Positions 36,797-44,756 of a stretch of 64,000 bases of DNA are shown here, piece by piece. The stretch lies in assembly GCF_000761215.1 (NCBI RefSeq), contig NZ_CP009438.1, forward strand, positions 4,357,501 through 4,421,500, read 5' to 3'. Under the pieces are notes generated by a model. The model made no database searches, was not told the origin of the DNA, and was given only the letters and a program-made list of their open reading frames with translations. Positions within the stretch are counted from its first letter, which is position 1, and every line of letters starts with the position of its first letter. The position numbers and the translations under genes are program-made. Source of the stretch: Streptomyces glaucescens (GTDB lineage Bacteria > Actinomycetota > Actinomycetes > Streptomycetales > Streptomycetaceae).

Positions 36797-37225
36797 ATGG
36801 GAGAGGCACGGGAGGTCATGGACCGGCTGACCGCGTCGGTCACCGGGACACCGGACCTGAAGGCACTCGCCGGGTTGTTCGCGCCGGACGCGGTCGCGGT
36901 GACGCCGGACGGGGACTTCGAGGGGCGGGACGGCGTCGTCGAGTGGTGGCGGCAGATGACGGAGGCGGTGCCGGAGGCCGTGTTCGAGCCGGTGAACGCG
37001 TACGAGGTGGGGGACACGGCGATCGACGAGGGGTGGTTCGGCGGCCGGAACACCGGTCCGCTGCGGCTGCCGTCCGGTGAGTCGCTGCCCCCGACGGACC
37101 GGGACGTCAGGATCCGTGGTGTCGACCTCGCGACGGTCCGGGACGGGCTGATCGTCAGCTACCGGGTCTACTACGACCAGTTGGCCTTCCTCGACCAGCT
37201 GGGGCTGCTGTCCGAGGAGGGCTGA
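36797..37225 (+). CDS. SnoaL-like / nuclear-transport-factor-2 family protein
   Basis: 142 residues, a single cone-shaped NTF2-like domain. It starts MGEAREVMDRLTASVTGTPD, with LAGLFAPDAVAVTPDGDFEGRDGVVEWWRQM as the typical early block and VRDGLIVSYRVYYDQLAFLDQLG as the closing strands. Members are small-molecule isomerases, hydrolases or binding proteins; no catalytic set is recognisable. The ATG at 36797 lies within a weak Shine-Dalgarno context (GATCGGAGGCTGATC). Confidence 0.8.
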   Translation: MGEAREVMDRLTASVTGTPDLKALAGLFAPDAVAVTPDGDFEGRDGVVEWWRQMTEAVPEAVFEPVNAYEVGDTAIDEGWFGGRNTGPLRLPSGESLPPTDRDVRIRGVDLATVRDGLIVSYRVYYDQLAFLDQLGLLSEEG

Positions 37226-37253
37226 GCCGGGCGCGGGCTCCGCGCGGTGTGGT

Positions 37254-37589
37254 TCAGCCGCCGCGCGGCGCCCACATGATCACGGCCATTCCGGCGAGGC
37301 AGACGAGCGCGCCGGTGATGTCCCAGCGGTCGGGCCGGTAGCCGTCGGCGAGCACGCCCCACAGGATCGATGCGGCGACGAAGATGCCGCCGTAGGCGGC
37401 GAGGACGCGGCCGAAGTGGGCGTCCGGCTGGAAGGTGGCGACGAAGCCGTACGCGCCGAGGGCGAGCACCCCGCCGGTCACCCACAGCCAGCCGCGGTGC
37501 TCGCGCAGGCCCTGCCAGACCAGCCAGGCGCCCCCGATCTCGAAGAGGGCGGCGACGACGAACAGGGCGGCGGAGCGCAGGACGAGCAT
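37254..37589 (-). CDS. YnfA family (UPF0060) small membrane protein
   Basis: 111 residues with four membrane helices: LRSAALFVVAALFEIGGAWL, GWLWVTGGVLALGAYGFVAT, FGRVLAAYGGIFVAASILWG and ITGALVCLAGMAVIMW. AAYGGIFVAASILWG and YRPDRWDI are family signatures. YnfA proteins look like small multidrug-resistance exporters and may pump cationic compounds. The ATG at 37589 gives the normal length. Confidence 0.92.
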   Translation of the reverse strand: MLVLRSAALFVVAALFEIGGAWLVWQGLREHRGWLWVTGGVLALGAYGFVATFQPDAHFGRVLAAYGGIFVAASILWGVLADGYRPDRWDITGALVCLAGMAVIMWAPRGG

Positions 37590-37730
37590 GCCGGTCAGCC
37601 TGGCACAGCGCCGGGTCCGCGGTGACGCGCGGCCGTCACCTGATGGACGGCGCCTGCCGCCGCTGCCGCGTGGCATACATGCGCTGGGTGGGTCCCGGCG
37701 CGGGGCCCGGCGGTGAAGGAGCGGTGCGGC

Positions 37731-38237
37731 ATGGTCGGTCGGGCGTGTGCGGTGGGTGCGGCGGTGCTGGCGCTGGTCGCGGGGGCGGCGCCCGGTGCCG
37801 GGGCGGCGTCCGGTGCGGAGGCCGGGTCCGGTGCGGTGGCGCGGGGCCGGGCGGCCGAGGCGGAGCTGTCGTTCCACGGTGCCGCGGTGCTGGCGGACGG
37901 GCGGCTGGACGTACGGTTCCTGTCCCGCAATCACGGGCCCGCGGCGGTGCCGGACGCGACCGTGCGGCTGCGCTGGTCGGCGCCCCTGGAGGACCGGCTC
38001 GCGCTGCCGGGCGGGTGCGTGCGCGCGGAGCGGCGGGCGGTGCTGTGCCGGGTCGGGCCGCTGCCGGCGGGCGGGCCGGGGGTGCAGGTCCGGCTGCGGG
38101 TGGGGTTGCGCGGGGCGCCGTCCGAGGTGCTGATGGAGTTCACCGCGGTGTGGAGCGGCGGCACGGCCGACCGGGGCCGGGACGACGAGCGGCGGCGGGT
38201 GCTGGTGCTGGACACCGGCGACACGTACTACTTCTGA
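37731..38237 (+). CDS. secreted protein with CARDB/DUF11-like beta domain
   Basis: 168 residues. An N-terminal signal peptide is visible (MVGRACAVGAAVLALVAGAA, with cleavage likely near GAGAA). The rest is predicted beta-rich: LSFHGAAVLADGRLDVRFLSRNHG and VRLRWSAPLEDRLALPGGC fit an Ig-like domain of the type seen in secreted adhesive proteins. Two cysteines (GGCVRAE and VLCRVG) could form a disulfide. The ATG at 37731 follows AAGGAG by nine bases. The last 10 bp overlap the convergent HxlR gene. Function unknown. Confidence 0.65.
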   Translation: MVGRACAVGAAVLALVAGAAPGAGAASGAEAGSGAVARGRAAEAELSFHGAAVLADGRLDVRFLSRNHGPAAVPDATVRLRWSAPLEDRLALPGGCVRAERRAVLCRVGPLPAGGPGVQVRLRVGLRGAPSEVLMEFTAVWSGGTADRGRDDERRRVLVLDTGDTYYF

Positions 38238-38635
38238 CCGTCGTCGCCGTCGTAGCGCCGGCGGGCCCGGTGGACCTCGTCGAAGTGGGTCTCCGCCCAG
38301 TCCTTCACGGCGGTGAGGAGGAGGCTGAGGCTGCGGCCGAGCGGGGTCAGCTCGTAGTCGACGCGGACCGGGACGGACGGGGTGACGGTGCGGCTGAGGA
38401 TGCCGTCGCGTTCCAGGGAGCGCAGGGTCTGGGTGAGCATCTTCGGGCTGACGCCGGCGATCTTGCGGCTGAGGTCGCTGTAGCGCATGGGGCCGGCGGC
38501 GAGGGCGGCGACGACGAGGCTGACCCACTTGTCGCTGATGCGGTCCAGGAGCTGGTTGGTCGGGCAGGCCCTGAGGAACGCGTCGTACTCGGTGCGGGCC
38601 TGCTCGCGCCGCTGGGCCGCGGTCATGGTCGCCAT
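38228..38635 (-). CDS. HxlR-family winged-helix regulator
   Basis: 135 residues. CPTNQLLDRISDKWVSLVVAAL (about 24-45) is the HxlR entry with its N-terminal Cys24 (redox-type members use this residue), then MRYSDLSRKIAGVSPKMLTQTLRSLERDG is the recognition helix and VDYELTPLG the wing. HxlR regulators usually repress a divergent oxidoreductase gene on sensing electrophiles or aldehydes. Here the divergent gene is an MDR reductase. GGAGGTGAGCG precedes the ATG. Confidence 0.9.
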   Translation of the reverse strand: MATMTAAQRREQARTEYDAFLRACPTNQLLDRISDKWVSLVVAALAAGPMRYSDLSRKIAGVSPKMLTQTLRSLERDGILSRTVTPSVPVRVDYELTPLGRSLSLLLTAVKDWAETHFDEVHRARRRYDGDDGQK

Positions 38636-38666
38636 CGCTCACCTCCGGGGTATGAACGCACTTCCA

Positions 38667-38694
38667 GGTAACTACTTACCGATGGATAGTAACC
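38667..38694. promoter_or_regulatory. candidate HxlR operator between hxlR and the MDR gene
   Basis: GGTAACTA (38667-38674) and TAGTAACC (38687-38694) form an 8-bp inverted repeat with one mismatch and a 12-bp centre. This resembles TACT-N-AGTA type HxlR/YodB sites. It lies 32 bp before the hxlR start and 68 bp before the MDR start. Confidence 0.6.
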
Positions 38695-38761
38695 CTTCCT
38701 AGGGTTGCGGGCAGTTGGGGAGACGCCCCAGCTGCCCTGTGAACCAAGGGAGTTGTTCATC

Positions 38762-39649
38762 GTGCGTGCAGTGGTCGTGGAGCGGTTCGGCGGTCCCGAG
38801 GCGGTCGAGGTCGTGGAGACGGAGGTGCCGGAGCCGGGTGCGCGGCAGGTGCGGATCAAGGTGGCGGCGGCCGCGCTGAACCCGGTGGACGCCGGGGTGC
38901 GGGCGGGCGTCTTCGGGGGCGCGGGGCAGCGGATCGGGCTCGGCTGGGACGTCGCCGGGACGGTCGACGCGGCCGGGGCGGCCGCCGCGTGGAACGCGGG
39001 GGACGAGGTGGTCGCGCTGCACTACGGGGCGGTGAAGCCGCTGGGCACGCACGCCGAGTACGTCGTGGTCGACGCGGACGCGGTGGCCCCGGCCCCGGCC
39101 GGGGCGGACGCGGTGCACGCGGCGACGCTGCCGCTGAACGCGCTGACCGCCGCGCAGGCGCTGGACCTGCTGGGGCTGGAGGCCGGCCAGTCGCTGCTGG
39201 TGACGGGCGCGGCCGGGGCGGTCGGCGGGTACGCCGCGCGGCTCGCCGCGTACCGGGGGGTGGCCGTGACGGGGCTGGCCCGGGAGGACGACGAGGAGCT
39301 GGTGCGGTCGCTGGGCGCGCGGTTCGCCGCCGGCGAGCCGGCGGCGGGCGGCTTCGACGCGGTGCTGGACGCCGCGGTGCTCGGGGAGCGGGCCCTGGGC
39401 TGGGCGCGGGACGGGGGCGCGTACGCCGGGGTCATCCCGGGGGCGGCGCCGGAGCCGGTGCGGGGCGTGCGCGTGGGCGCGGTGGAGGTGAGCGCGGACG
39501 GGGCGCGCCTGGCGGAGCTGGTGCGGCTGGTGGAGGAGGGGGTGCTGGCGCTGCGGGTGGCGGAGACGTTCTCCCTGGAGGACGCGGTGAAGGCGCACGC
39601 GCGGTTGGCCGAGGGCGGGGTCCGGGGGCGGCTGGTGCTCGTGCCGTAG
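38762..39649 (+). CDS. MDR-family quinone-oxidoreductase-like NAD(P)H reductase
   Basis: 295 residues of the zinc-free medium-chain dehydrogenase group. VVVERFGGPEAVEVVETEVP opens the GroES-like domain and AALNPVDAGVRAG follows. TLPLNALTAAQALDLLGL precedes the nucleotide loop VTGAAGAVGGYAARLAA (about residues 145-160). The end is AHARLAEGGVRGRLVLVP. No zinc ligands are seen. It is a likely target of the adjacent HxlR. GTG at 38762 has AAGGGAG upstream. A hairpin terminator follows. Confidence 0.88.
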   Translation: MRAVVVERFGGPEAVEVVETEVPEPGARQVRIKVAAAALNPVDAGVRAGVFGGAGQRIGLGWDVAGTVDAAGAAAAWNAGDEVVALHYGAVKPLGTHAEYVVVDADAVAPAPAGADAVHAATLPLNALTAAQALDLLGLEAGQSLLVTGAAGAVGGYAARLAAYRGVAVTGLAREDDEELVRSLGARFAAGEPAAGGFDAVLDAAVLGERALGWARDGGAYAGVIPGAAPEPVRGVRVGAVEVSADGARLAELVRLVEEGVLALRVAETFSLEDAVKAHARLAEGGVRGRLVLVP

Positions 39650-39656
39650 GGGGCGT

Positions 39657-39680
39657 CCCGGGGGTGTCTCACCCCCCGGG
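39657..39680 (+). terminator. terminator after the MDR gene
   Basis: CCCGGGGGTG and CACCCCCCGGG form a stem with one bulged C and a three-base loop, 8 bp after the stop. Confidence 0.75.
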
Positions 39681-39712
39681 GGAATAGGTGGCTCGCCGGT
39701 GCCGTTCGGACG

Positions 39713-39730
39713 TATAGTTGAATGGTCAAC
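39713..39730 (+). promoter_or_regulatory. promoter/operator of the LLM-FMN reductase operon
   Basis: A -10-like TATAGT (39713-39718) overlaps the inverted repeat GTTGA-ATGG-TCAAC (39717-39730), 20 bp upstream of the start codon. This looks like a repressor site of MarR or HxlR style on the promoter. Confidence 0.5.
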
Positions 39731-39750
39731 CACTTGGAGGGTGAGCGGCC

Positions 39751-40839
39751 ATGCAGTTCGGGATCTTCAGCGTCGGCGATGTCACACCGGACCCGACCAC
39801 GGGACGTACGCCGACCGAGCGCGAGCGGATCAAGGCCATGGTCGCCATCGCGCTGAAGGCCGAGGAGGCGGGGCTCGACGTCTTCGCGACCGGTGAGCAC
39901 CACAACCCGCCGTTCGTGCCGTCGTCCCCGACCACCATGCTCGGCTACATCGCCGCCCGCACCGAGCGGCTGATCCTGTCCACGGCCACCACGCTGATCA
40001 CCACGAACGACCCGGTGAAGATCGCCGAGGACTTCGCGATGCTCCAGCACCTGGCCGACGGGCGCGTCGACCTGATGATGGGCCGCGGCAACACCGGCCC
40101 GGTCTACCCCTGGTTCGGGCAGGACATCCGCGAGGGCATCAACCTCGCCATCGAGAACTACGCCCTGCTGCACCGCCTGTGGCGCGAGGACGTCGTGAAC
40201 TGGGAAGGCAAGTTCCGCACGGCCCTGCAAGGGTTCACCGCGACCCCGCGCCCGCTGGACGGCGTACCCCCGTTCGTCTGGCACGGCTCCATCCGCTCCC
40301 CGGAGATCGCCGAGCAGGCCGCGTACTACGGCGACGGCTTCTTCCACAACAACATCTTCTGGCCGGCCGACCACACCAAGCGGATGGTCGAGCTGTACCG
40401 GACCCGCTACGCCCACTACGGGCACGGCACGCCCGAGCAGGCGATCGTCGGCCTCGGCGGCCAGGTGTTCATGCGGCGGAACTCGCAGGACGCGGTGCGC
40501 GAGTTCCGCCCCTACTTCGACAACGCGCCGGTCTACGGGCACGGACCCTCCCTGGAGGACTTCACCGCCCAGACCCCGCTGACCGTCGGCACGCCCGAGC
40601 AGGTCATCGAGAAGACCCTCGCCTTCCGCGAGTACGCCGGCGACTACCAGCGCCAGCTCTTCCTGGTGGACCACGCCGGACTGCCGCTGAAGACCGTGCT
40701 GGAACAGATCGACCTGCTCGGCGAGGAAGTCGTGCCCGTGCTGCGCAAGGAGTTCGCGGCCCGGCGGCCGGCCGGCGTGCCCGACGCCCCGACCCACCGC
40801 TCCCTGCTCGCCGACGCCCGGAAGGAGACCGTGGCATGA
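39751..40839 (+). CDS. luciferase-like (LLM) flavin-dependent monooxygenase, CE1758 family
   Basis: 362 residues. TIM-barrel flavin monooxygenase: MQFGIFSVGDVTPDPTTGRT, FATGEHHNPPFVPSSP (His for FMN/substrate), TATTLITTNDPVKIAEDFAMLQHL and MMGRGNTGPVYPWFG are family blocks. It is about the usual length for CE1758-type members. Reduced FMN is likely supplied by the next gene product, whose ATG overlaps this stop. Substrate unknown. GGAGG stands seven bases before the ATG. Confidence 0.88.
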   Translation: MQFGIFSVGDVTPDPTTGRTPTERERIKAMVAIALKAEEAGLDVFATGEHHNPPFVPSSPTTMLGYIAARTERLILSTATTLITTNDPVKIAEDFAMLQHLADGRVDLMMGRGNTGPVYPWFGQDIREGINLAIENYALLHRLWREDVVNWEGKFRTALQGFTATPRPLDGVPPFVWHGSIRSPEIAEQAAYYGDGFFHNNIFWPADHTKRMVELYRTRYAHYGHGTPEQAIVGLGGQVFMRRNSQDAVREFRPYFDNAPVYGHGPSLEDFTAQTPLTVGTPEQVIEKTLAFREYAGDYQRQLFLVDHAGLPLKTVLEQIDLLGEEVVPVLRKEFAARRPAGVPDAPTHRSLLADARKETVA

Positions 40840-41438
40840 GGCTCGTCGTCGTCTCGGCGGGACTGAGCGTCCCGTCCTCCACCCGGCTGCTGGCCGACCG
40901 GCTGGCCGCCGCCACCGCCGGGCGGACCTCCGCCGAGGTGGAGGTCGTGGAGCTGCGCGACCTCGCCGTGGAGATCGCCCACCACTTCACCAACGGCTTC
41001 CCCGGGCGCCGGCTGGCCGCCGCGCTCGACGCGGTGACCGGCGCCGACGGACTCATCGTCGTCACCCCCGTCTTCTCCGCCTCCTACAGCGGGCTGTTCA
41101 AGTCCTTCTTCGACGTGCTCGACAAGGACGCGCTGACCGGCAAGCCCGTGCTGATCGCCGCGACCGGCGGCACCGCCCGGCACTCGCTGGTCCTGGAGCA
41201 CGCCCTGCGCCCGCTCTTCGCCCACCTGCGGGCCGTGGTCGTCCCCACCGGCGTCTACGCCGCCTCCGAGGATTGGGGCGCGGAGGGCCTGGACAGCAGG
41301 ATCGAGCGGGCCGCCGGGGAGCTGGCCCAGCTGCTGACCGGGCCGGCGGCCGGTGTGCCGAAGGCGCGGCCGGCCGGGCAGGACATCACCGTCGTGCCCT
41401 TCGAGGAGCAGCTCGCGGCGCTGCGCCGGGCGGGGTGA
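40836..41438 (+). CDS. NADPH-dependent FMN reductase (CE1759 family)
   Basis: 200 residues, flavodoxin-like fold. RLVVVSAGLSVPSSTRLLADRL is the FMN phosphate loop and VTPVFSASYSGLFKSFFDVLD is the strand-loop with the flavin contact. VLIAATGGTARHSLVLEHALRPLF follows. It likely gives FMNH2 to the co-encoded monooxygenase; ATGA overlap supports a two-gene operon. Its stop TGA is the first three bases of a 35-bp tandem repeat. Confidence 0.88.
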   Translation: MRLVVVSAGLSVPSSTRLLADRLAAATAGRTSAEVEVVELRDLAVEIAHHFTNGFPGRRLAAALDAVTGADGLIVVTPVFSASYSGLFKSFFDVLDKDALTGKPVLIAATGGTARHSLVLEHALRPLFAHLRAVVVPTGVYAASEDWGAEGLDSRIERAAGELAQLLTGPAAGVPKARPAGQDITVVPFEEQLAALRRAG

Positions 41439-41505
41439 CAGGCCGGTGAGCGGCCCCGCGCCGGGCCGGGTGACAGGCCGGTGAGCGGCCCCGCGCCGGG
41501 CCGGG
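41436..41505. repeat. 35-bp direct tandem repeat, two perfect copies plus decayed third
   Basis: Copies at 41436-41470 and 41471-41505 are identical and start TGACAGGCCGGTGAGCGG. A third, degenerate copy starts at 41506 (TGAGAGGCCAGTAAG). The first copy supplies the stop codon of the FMN reductase gene. Each copy can fold (GGCCGGTGAGCGGCC), so it may act as a terminator. Confidence 0.9.
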
Positions 41506-41582
41506 TGAGAGGCCAGTAAGAAGCGGGGCCGCGGTTCGGCCGTCCGGTCGTACGGCCGGGCGGCTTTGCCACACTGGGACCC

Positions 41583-42308
41583 GTGGCCCCGACTGTTCTG
41601 CTCGCCGAAGACGACCGCGCCATCCGGCACGCCCTGGAACGGGCCCTGACCCTGGAGGGCTACCGGGTCACCGCGGTCGCCGACGGCGTCGAGGCACTGG
41701 CCCAGGCGCACCGCACCCCGCCGGACGTGCTGGTCCTGGACGTGATGATGCCGGGCATCGACGGGCTCCAGGTCTGCCGGGTGCTGCGCGCCGAGGGCGA
41801 CCGCACCCCCATCCTCATGCTGACCGCGCTGGTGGAGACCGCCGACCGGATCGCGGGCCTGGACGCCGGCGCCGACGACTACGTGGTCAAGCCCTTCGAC
41901 GTCGAGGAGGTCTTCGCCCGGCTGCGCGCGCTGCTGCGCCGCACCGCCCCCCGCGACGACACCCCCGAGCAGCCGCCCACGCCGGCCGCGGCCCCCGCGC
42001 CCGAGGGCCGGCTGATCCGGGCCGCCGGACTGCGCATGGACCCGAGGGCCCGGCGGGCCTGGCGCGGCGAACGGGAGCTGGAACTGACCCGCACCGAGTT
42101 CGAGCTGCTGGAACTGCTCGTGCGCAACGCGGGCATCGTCCTCGACCACTCCACGATCTACGACCGCATCTGGGGCTACGACTTCGGGCCGGGCTCCAAG
42201 AACCTCGCCGTCTACGTCGGCTACCTGCGCCGCAAGCTCGACCAGCCCGGCGCACCCCAGCTCATCCATACGGTGCGCGGCGTCGGTTACGTGCTGCGGG
42301 AGGACTGA
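41583..42308 (+). CDS. OmpR/PhoB-family response regulator
   Basis: 241 residues. Receiver domain at 1-120: acidic pocket EDD (9-11), phospho-acceptor Asp53 in VLVLDVMMPG, Thr in LMLTAL and Lys in YVVKPF. A Pro/Ala linker follows. The winged-helix DNA-binding domain (about 140-241) includes LTRTEFELLELLVRN and NLAVYVGYLRRKLD. It resembles MprA-type regulators. The GTG at 41583 is used. It is directly followed by its sensor kinase gene with zero spacing. Confidence 0.92.
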   Translation: MAPTVLLAEDDRAIRHALERALTLEGYRVTAVADGVEALAQAHRTPPDVLVLDVMMPGIDGLQVCRVLRAEGDRTPILMLTALVETADRIAGLDAGADDYVVKPFDVEEVFARLRALLRRTAPRDDTPEQPPTPAAAPAPEGRLIRAAGLRMDPRARRAWRGERELELTRTEFELLELLVRNAGIVLDHSTIYDRIWGYDFGPGSKNLAVYVGYLRRKLDQPGAPQLIHTVRGVGYVLRED

Positions 42309-43769
42309 GTGGGGTGGCGGCCGCGGCTGGTGTCCCTGCGCACCACGTTCGCGGTGTCCTTCGCGACGGTCACCGCCGCGGTGACCCTCCTCGTCGGGTT
42401 CCTCTCCTACAACGCCGCCGCCCGGCTGGTCCGGGTCGACCAGGTCTCCGTCTTCGACGAGGTCGTGCAGGACCTGCGGGGTGAGGTGCGGCAGTACCGG
42501 ATGGACCCCGAGGACTTCTCCTCCTCCGCGCCGGGACACGACCTGGTGCGCCCCGCCCGCACCGACGTACAGGTGCTCGGCCCCGACGGCGGCATCGTCG
42601 ACAAGGGCAACCCGGGGCTGCCGGTGACCGGCTCCGACCGGGGGATCGCCGCCGCGCGGACCGCCGGGCAGCTCGTCGTGCACAAGGACGTCGACGTCGG
42701 CGACGACGTCTACCGCGTGGCCACCGTCGCGCTCGGCGGTGGCCGGGGCGCCGTGCAGGTGGCCCAGGAGTTCAGCGACACCGAGGACCTGCTGCGGGCG
42801 CTCCAGCAGCGCACCGTGGTGCTGATGGCCGCCGTGGTGGTCGGCGCCGGACTGTTCGGCTGGTGGCTGGCCCGGCGGATCACCCGGCGCCTGGTGATCC
42901 TCACCGACGCCGCCGAGGCCGTCGCCCGCACCCGGCGCCTCGGCATCGAGGTGCCCGTCACCGGCCACGACGAGGTGGGGCGCCTCGGCCGCGCCTTCGA
43001 CCGGATGCTCGGCCGGCTCGCCCAGTCCGAGGAGGACCAGCGCCGCCTGGTCCAGGACGCCGGTCACGAACTGCGTACGCCGCTGACCTCGCTGCGCACC
43101 AACATCTCCCTGCTCCGCCGGATCGACGAACTCCCGCCCGACAGCCGCGCCGAACTCGTCGCCGACCTCGGCCAGGAGGCCCGCGAACTCACCGACCTGG
43201 TCAACGAGCTGGTCGACCTCGCGGCGGGCCAGTCCGACAGCGAGCCGCCGCAGCGGGTGGACCTCGCCGACCTCGCCGAGGACGTGGTGGGCCTGGCCCG
43301 CCGCCGCACCGGCCGGGAGATCACCCTGCGGGTGAGCGGCGACACGGCCGCGCGGGTACGGCCCGGAATGCTCACCCGGGCCATGTCCAACCTGGTGGAG
43401 AACGCGGCGAAGTTCGACCGGGCGGGCACGGCCCCCATCGAGCTGGTGCTGTGCGGCCCGGCCCGGGGCCGTCCCGGCCCGGTCCGCGTCATGGTCCTCG
43501 ACCGCGGCCCCGGCGTCGCCGACAGCGATCTCGACCGCATCTTCGACCGCTTCTACCGCGCCGCCGACGCCCGTTCCCTGCCCGGCTCCGGGCTCGGCCT
43601 GTCCATCGTGCGGGAGGTGTCGCTGGCCCACGGGGGCACGCCGTTCGCGCGGTGCCGGGAGGGGGGCGGGTCGGTGATCGGTTTCACGATCGGGGACGGG
43701 GACGGGGACGGTGACGGGGCCGGCAACGGCGGCGTGACCGCGGCCGGGGGCGCGGCCGGCCGGGGCTGA
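42309..43769 (+). CDS. sensor histidine kinase, MprB-like
   Basis: 486 residues. Membrane helices lie at about 13-33 and 169-188, with a sensor loop of about 135 residues between them outside the cell. A HAMP linker follows (RRLVILTDAAEAVARTRRLG). The phospho-acceptor is His253 in QDAGHELRTPLTSL. The ATPase has the N-box NLVENAAKF, G1 DRGPGV, and GSGLGLSIVREVSLAHGG. The C-terminus is a disordered Gly/Asp stretch from a hexanucleotide repeat (GGGGAC). GTG at 42309 directly follows the regulator stop. Confidence 0.92.
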   Translation: MGWRPRLVSLRTTFAVSFATVTAAVTLLVGFLSYNAAARLVRVDQVSVFDEVVQDLRGEVRQYRMDPEDFSSSAPGHDLVRPARTDVQVLGPDGGIVDKGNPGLPVTGSDRGIAAARTAGQLVVHKDVDVGDDVYRVATVALGGGRGAVQVAQEFSDTEDLLRALQQRTVVLMAAVVVGAGLFGWWLARRITRRLVILTDAAEAVARTRRLGIEVPVTGHDEVGRLGRAFDRMLGRLAQSEEDQRRLVQDAGHELRTPLTSLRTNISLLRRIDELPPDSRAELVADLGQEARELTDLVNELVDLAAGQSDSEPPQRVDLADLAEDVVGLARRRTGREITLRVSGDTAARVRPGMLTRAMSNLVENAAKFDRAGTAPIELVLCGPARGRPGPVRVMVLDRGPGVADSDLDRIFDRFYRAADARSLPGSGLGLSIVREVSLAHGGTPFARCREGGGSVIGFTIGDGDGDGDGAGNGGVTAAGGAAGRG

Positions 43770-43780
43770 GGCGGGCCGGT

Positions 43781-44287
43781 TCAGTCCACCAGCGGGCTGC
43801 GGCGCTCCAGCAGCACCACGTCGCGCCAGCGGCCGTGGTGGCGGCCGATGCGCTCACGCGTGCCGACGACGCGGAAGCCGGCGCGTTCGTGCAGGGCGAT
43901 GCTCGCGGTGTTCTCCGGGAACACGCCCGACTGGACCGTCCAGACCCCGGCCGCCTCCGTCGACTCGATCAGCGCGTTCAGCAGCGCGGACGCCACCCCG
44001 CGGCCCCGGGCGCCGGGATGGACGTACACCGAGTGCTCCACGACGCCGGCGTACGCGCAGCGGTCCGAGACCGGGCTCGCGGCGACCCAGCCGAGCACCG
44101 TGCCCTGCTCGTCGAGAGCGACGAAGCGGTGCTCGGGCAGCCTGGTCCCGTCGAACTCCGGCCAGGTGGGCGGCGCGGTCTCGAAGGTGGCGTTCCCCTC
44201 GTCGATGCCGGCCCGGTAGATCGCCAGGACGGCGTCGGCGTGCGCGCCGGTCATGGGGGCGAGGGTGACGCGGACGGGGCCGGGCAT
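43781..44287 (-). CDS. GNAT acetyltransferase, ArsN1/PAT-like (arsinothricin/phosphinothricin type)
   Basis: 168 residues. GIDEGNATFETAPPTWPEFD near 27-45, SPVSDRCAYAGVVEHSVYVHPGARGRGVASALL near 85-115 with the acetyl-CoA loop GARGRGVA, and FPENTASIALHERAGFRVVGTRERIGRHHGRW are the marks of the phosphinothricin N-acetyltransferase/ArsN1 family. Such enzymes acetylate phosphinothricin or arsinothricin. It lies just after an arsR-type gene in the same direction, which supports the ArsN1 reading, though phosphinothricin or another amine is possible. ATG at 44287 is used. Confidence 0.75.
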   Translation of the reverse strand: MPGPVRVTLAPMTGAHADAVLAIYRAGIDEGNATFETAPPTWPEFDGTRLPEHRFVALDEQGTVLGWVAASPVSDRCAYAGVVEHSVYVHPGARGRGVASALLNALIESTEAAGVWTVQSGVFPENTASIALHERAGFRVVGTRERIGRHHGRWRDVVLLERRSPLVD

Positions 44288-44334
44288 CGGCTGGGTTCCT
44301 CCCGTTGGGTGAGGCGCGAGTGCGGTGTGATCCG

Positions 44335-44718
44335 TCAGGCGGCGGCGGGCGCGACGGCGAGCAGCCTGCCCATCGCGGCCAGGGCGGACGGCTCGACCCG
44401 GTAGTAGACCCAGGTGCCGCGCCGCTCGGAGGTCAGCAGGCCGGCCTCCTTGAGCTTTTTCAGGTGGTGGGAGACGGTCGGCTGGGAGACGCCGACGTCG
44501 GAGATGTCGCACACGCACGCCTCGCCGCCCTCGTGCGAGGCGACGGCGGAGAACAGCCGCAGCCGCACCGGGTCGCCGAGGGCCTTGAACATTCGCGCGG
44601 CCGCCTCCGCCTCGTCCGCGGTGAACGGGCGCTCGGTGAGCGGCGGGCAGCACGGCGCCACGGCGGCGGTGGTGGTGGCCGGGGGCTCGATCAGCGGCAG
44701 CGCGTTCGTCTTCGGCAT
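44335..44718 (-). CDS. ArsR/SmtB-family metalloregulator
   Basis: 127 residues. AAARMFKALGDPVRLRLFSAV opens the winged helix, VGVSQPTVSHHLKKLKEAGLL is the recognition helix, and YYRVEPSALAAMGRLL ends it. Cysteines sit in VAPCCPP near the N-terminus (Cys-Cys, like the As(III) site of C. glutamicum ArsR) and in EACVCDIS (Cys-x-Cys, like E. coli-type ArsR). This points to arsenite/antimonite sensing. ATG at 44718 (MPKTNALPLIEPP). An inverted repeat 22 bp upstream is its likely operator. Confidence 0.85.
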   Translation of the reverse strand: MPKTNALPLIEPPATTTAAVAPCCPPLTERPFTADEAEAAARMFKALGDPVRLRLFSAVASHEGGEACVCDISDVGVSQPTVSHHLKKLKEAGLLTSERRGTWVYYRVEPSALAAMGRLLAVAPAAA

Positions 44719-44740
44719 GCGTCCATGGTGGCACGGAGTC

Positions 44741-44756
44741 ATAGAAGGCCGTCTAT
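44741..44756. promoter_or_regulatory. candidate ArsR operator
   Basis: ATAGA-AGGCCG-TCTAT, an inverted repeat with a 6-base centre, 22 bp upstream of the arsR start. The 3' end of the LysR gene overlaps its edge. Confidence 0.6.
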
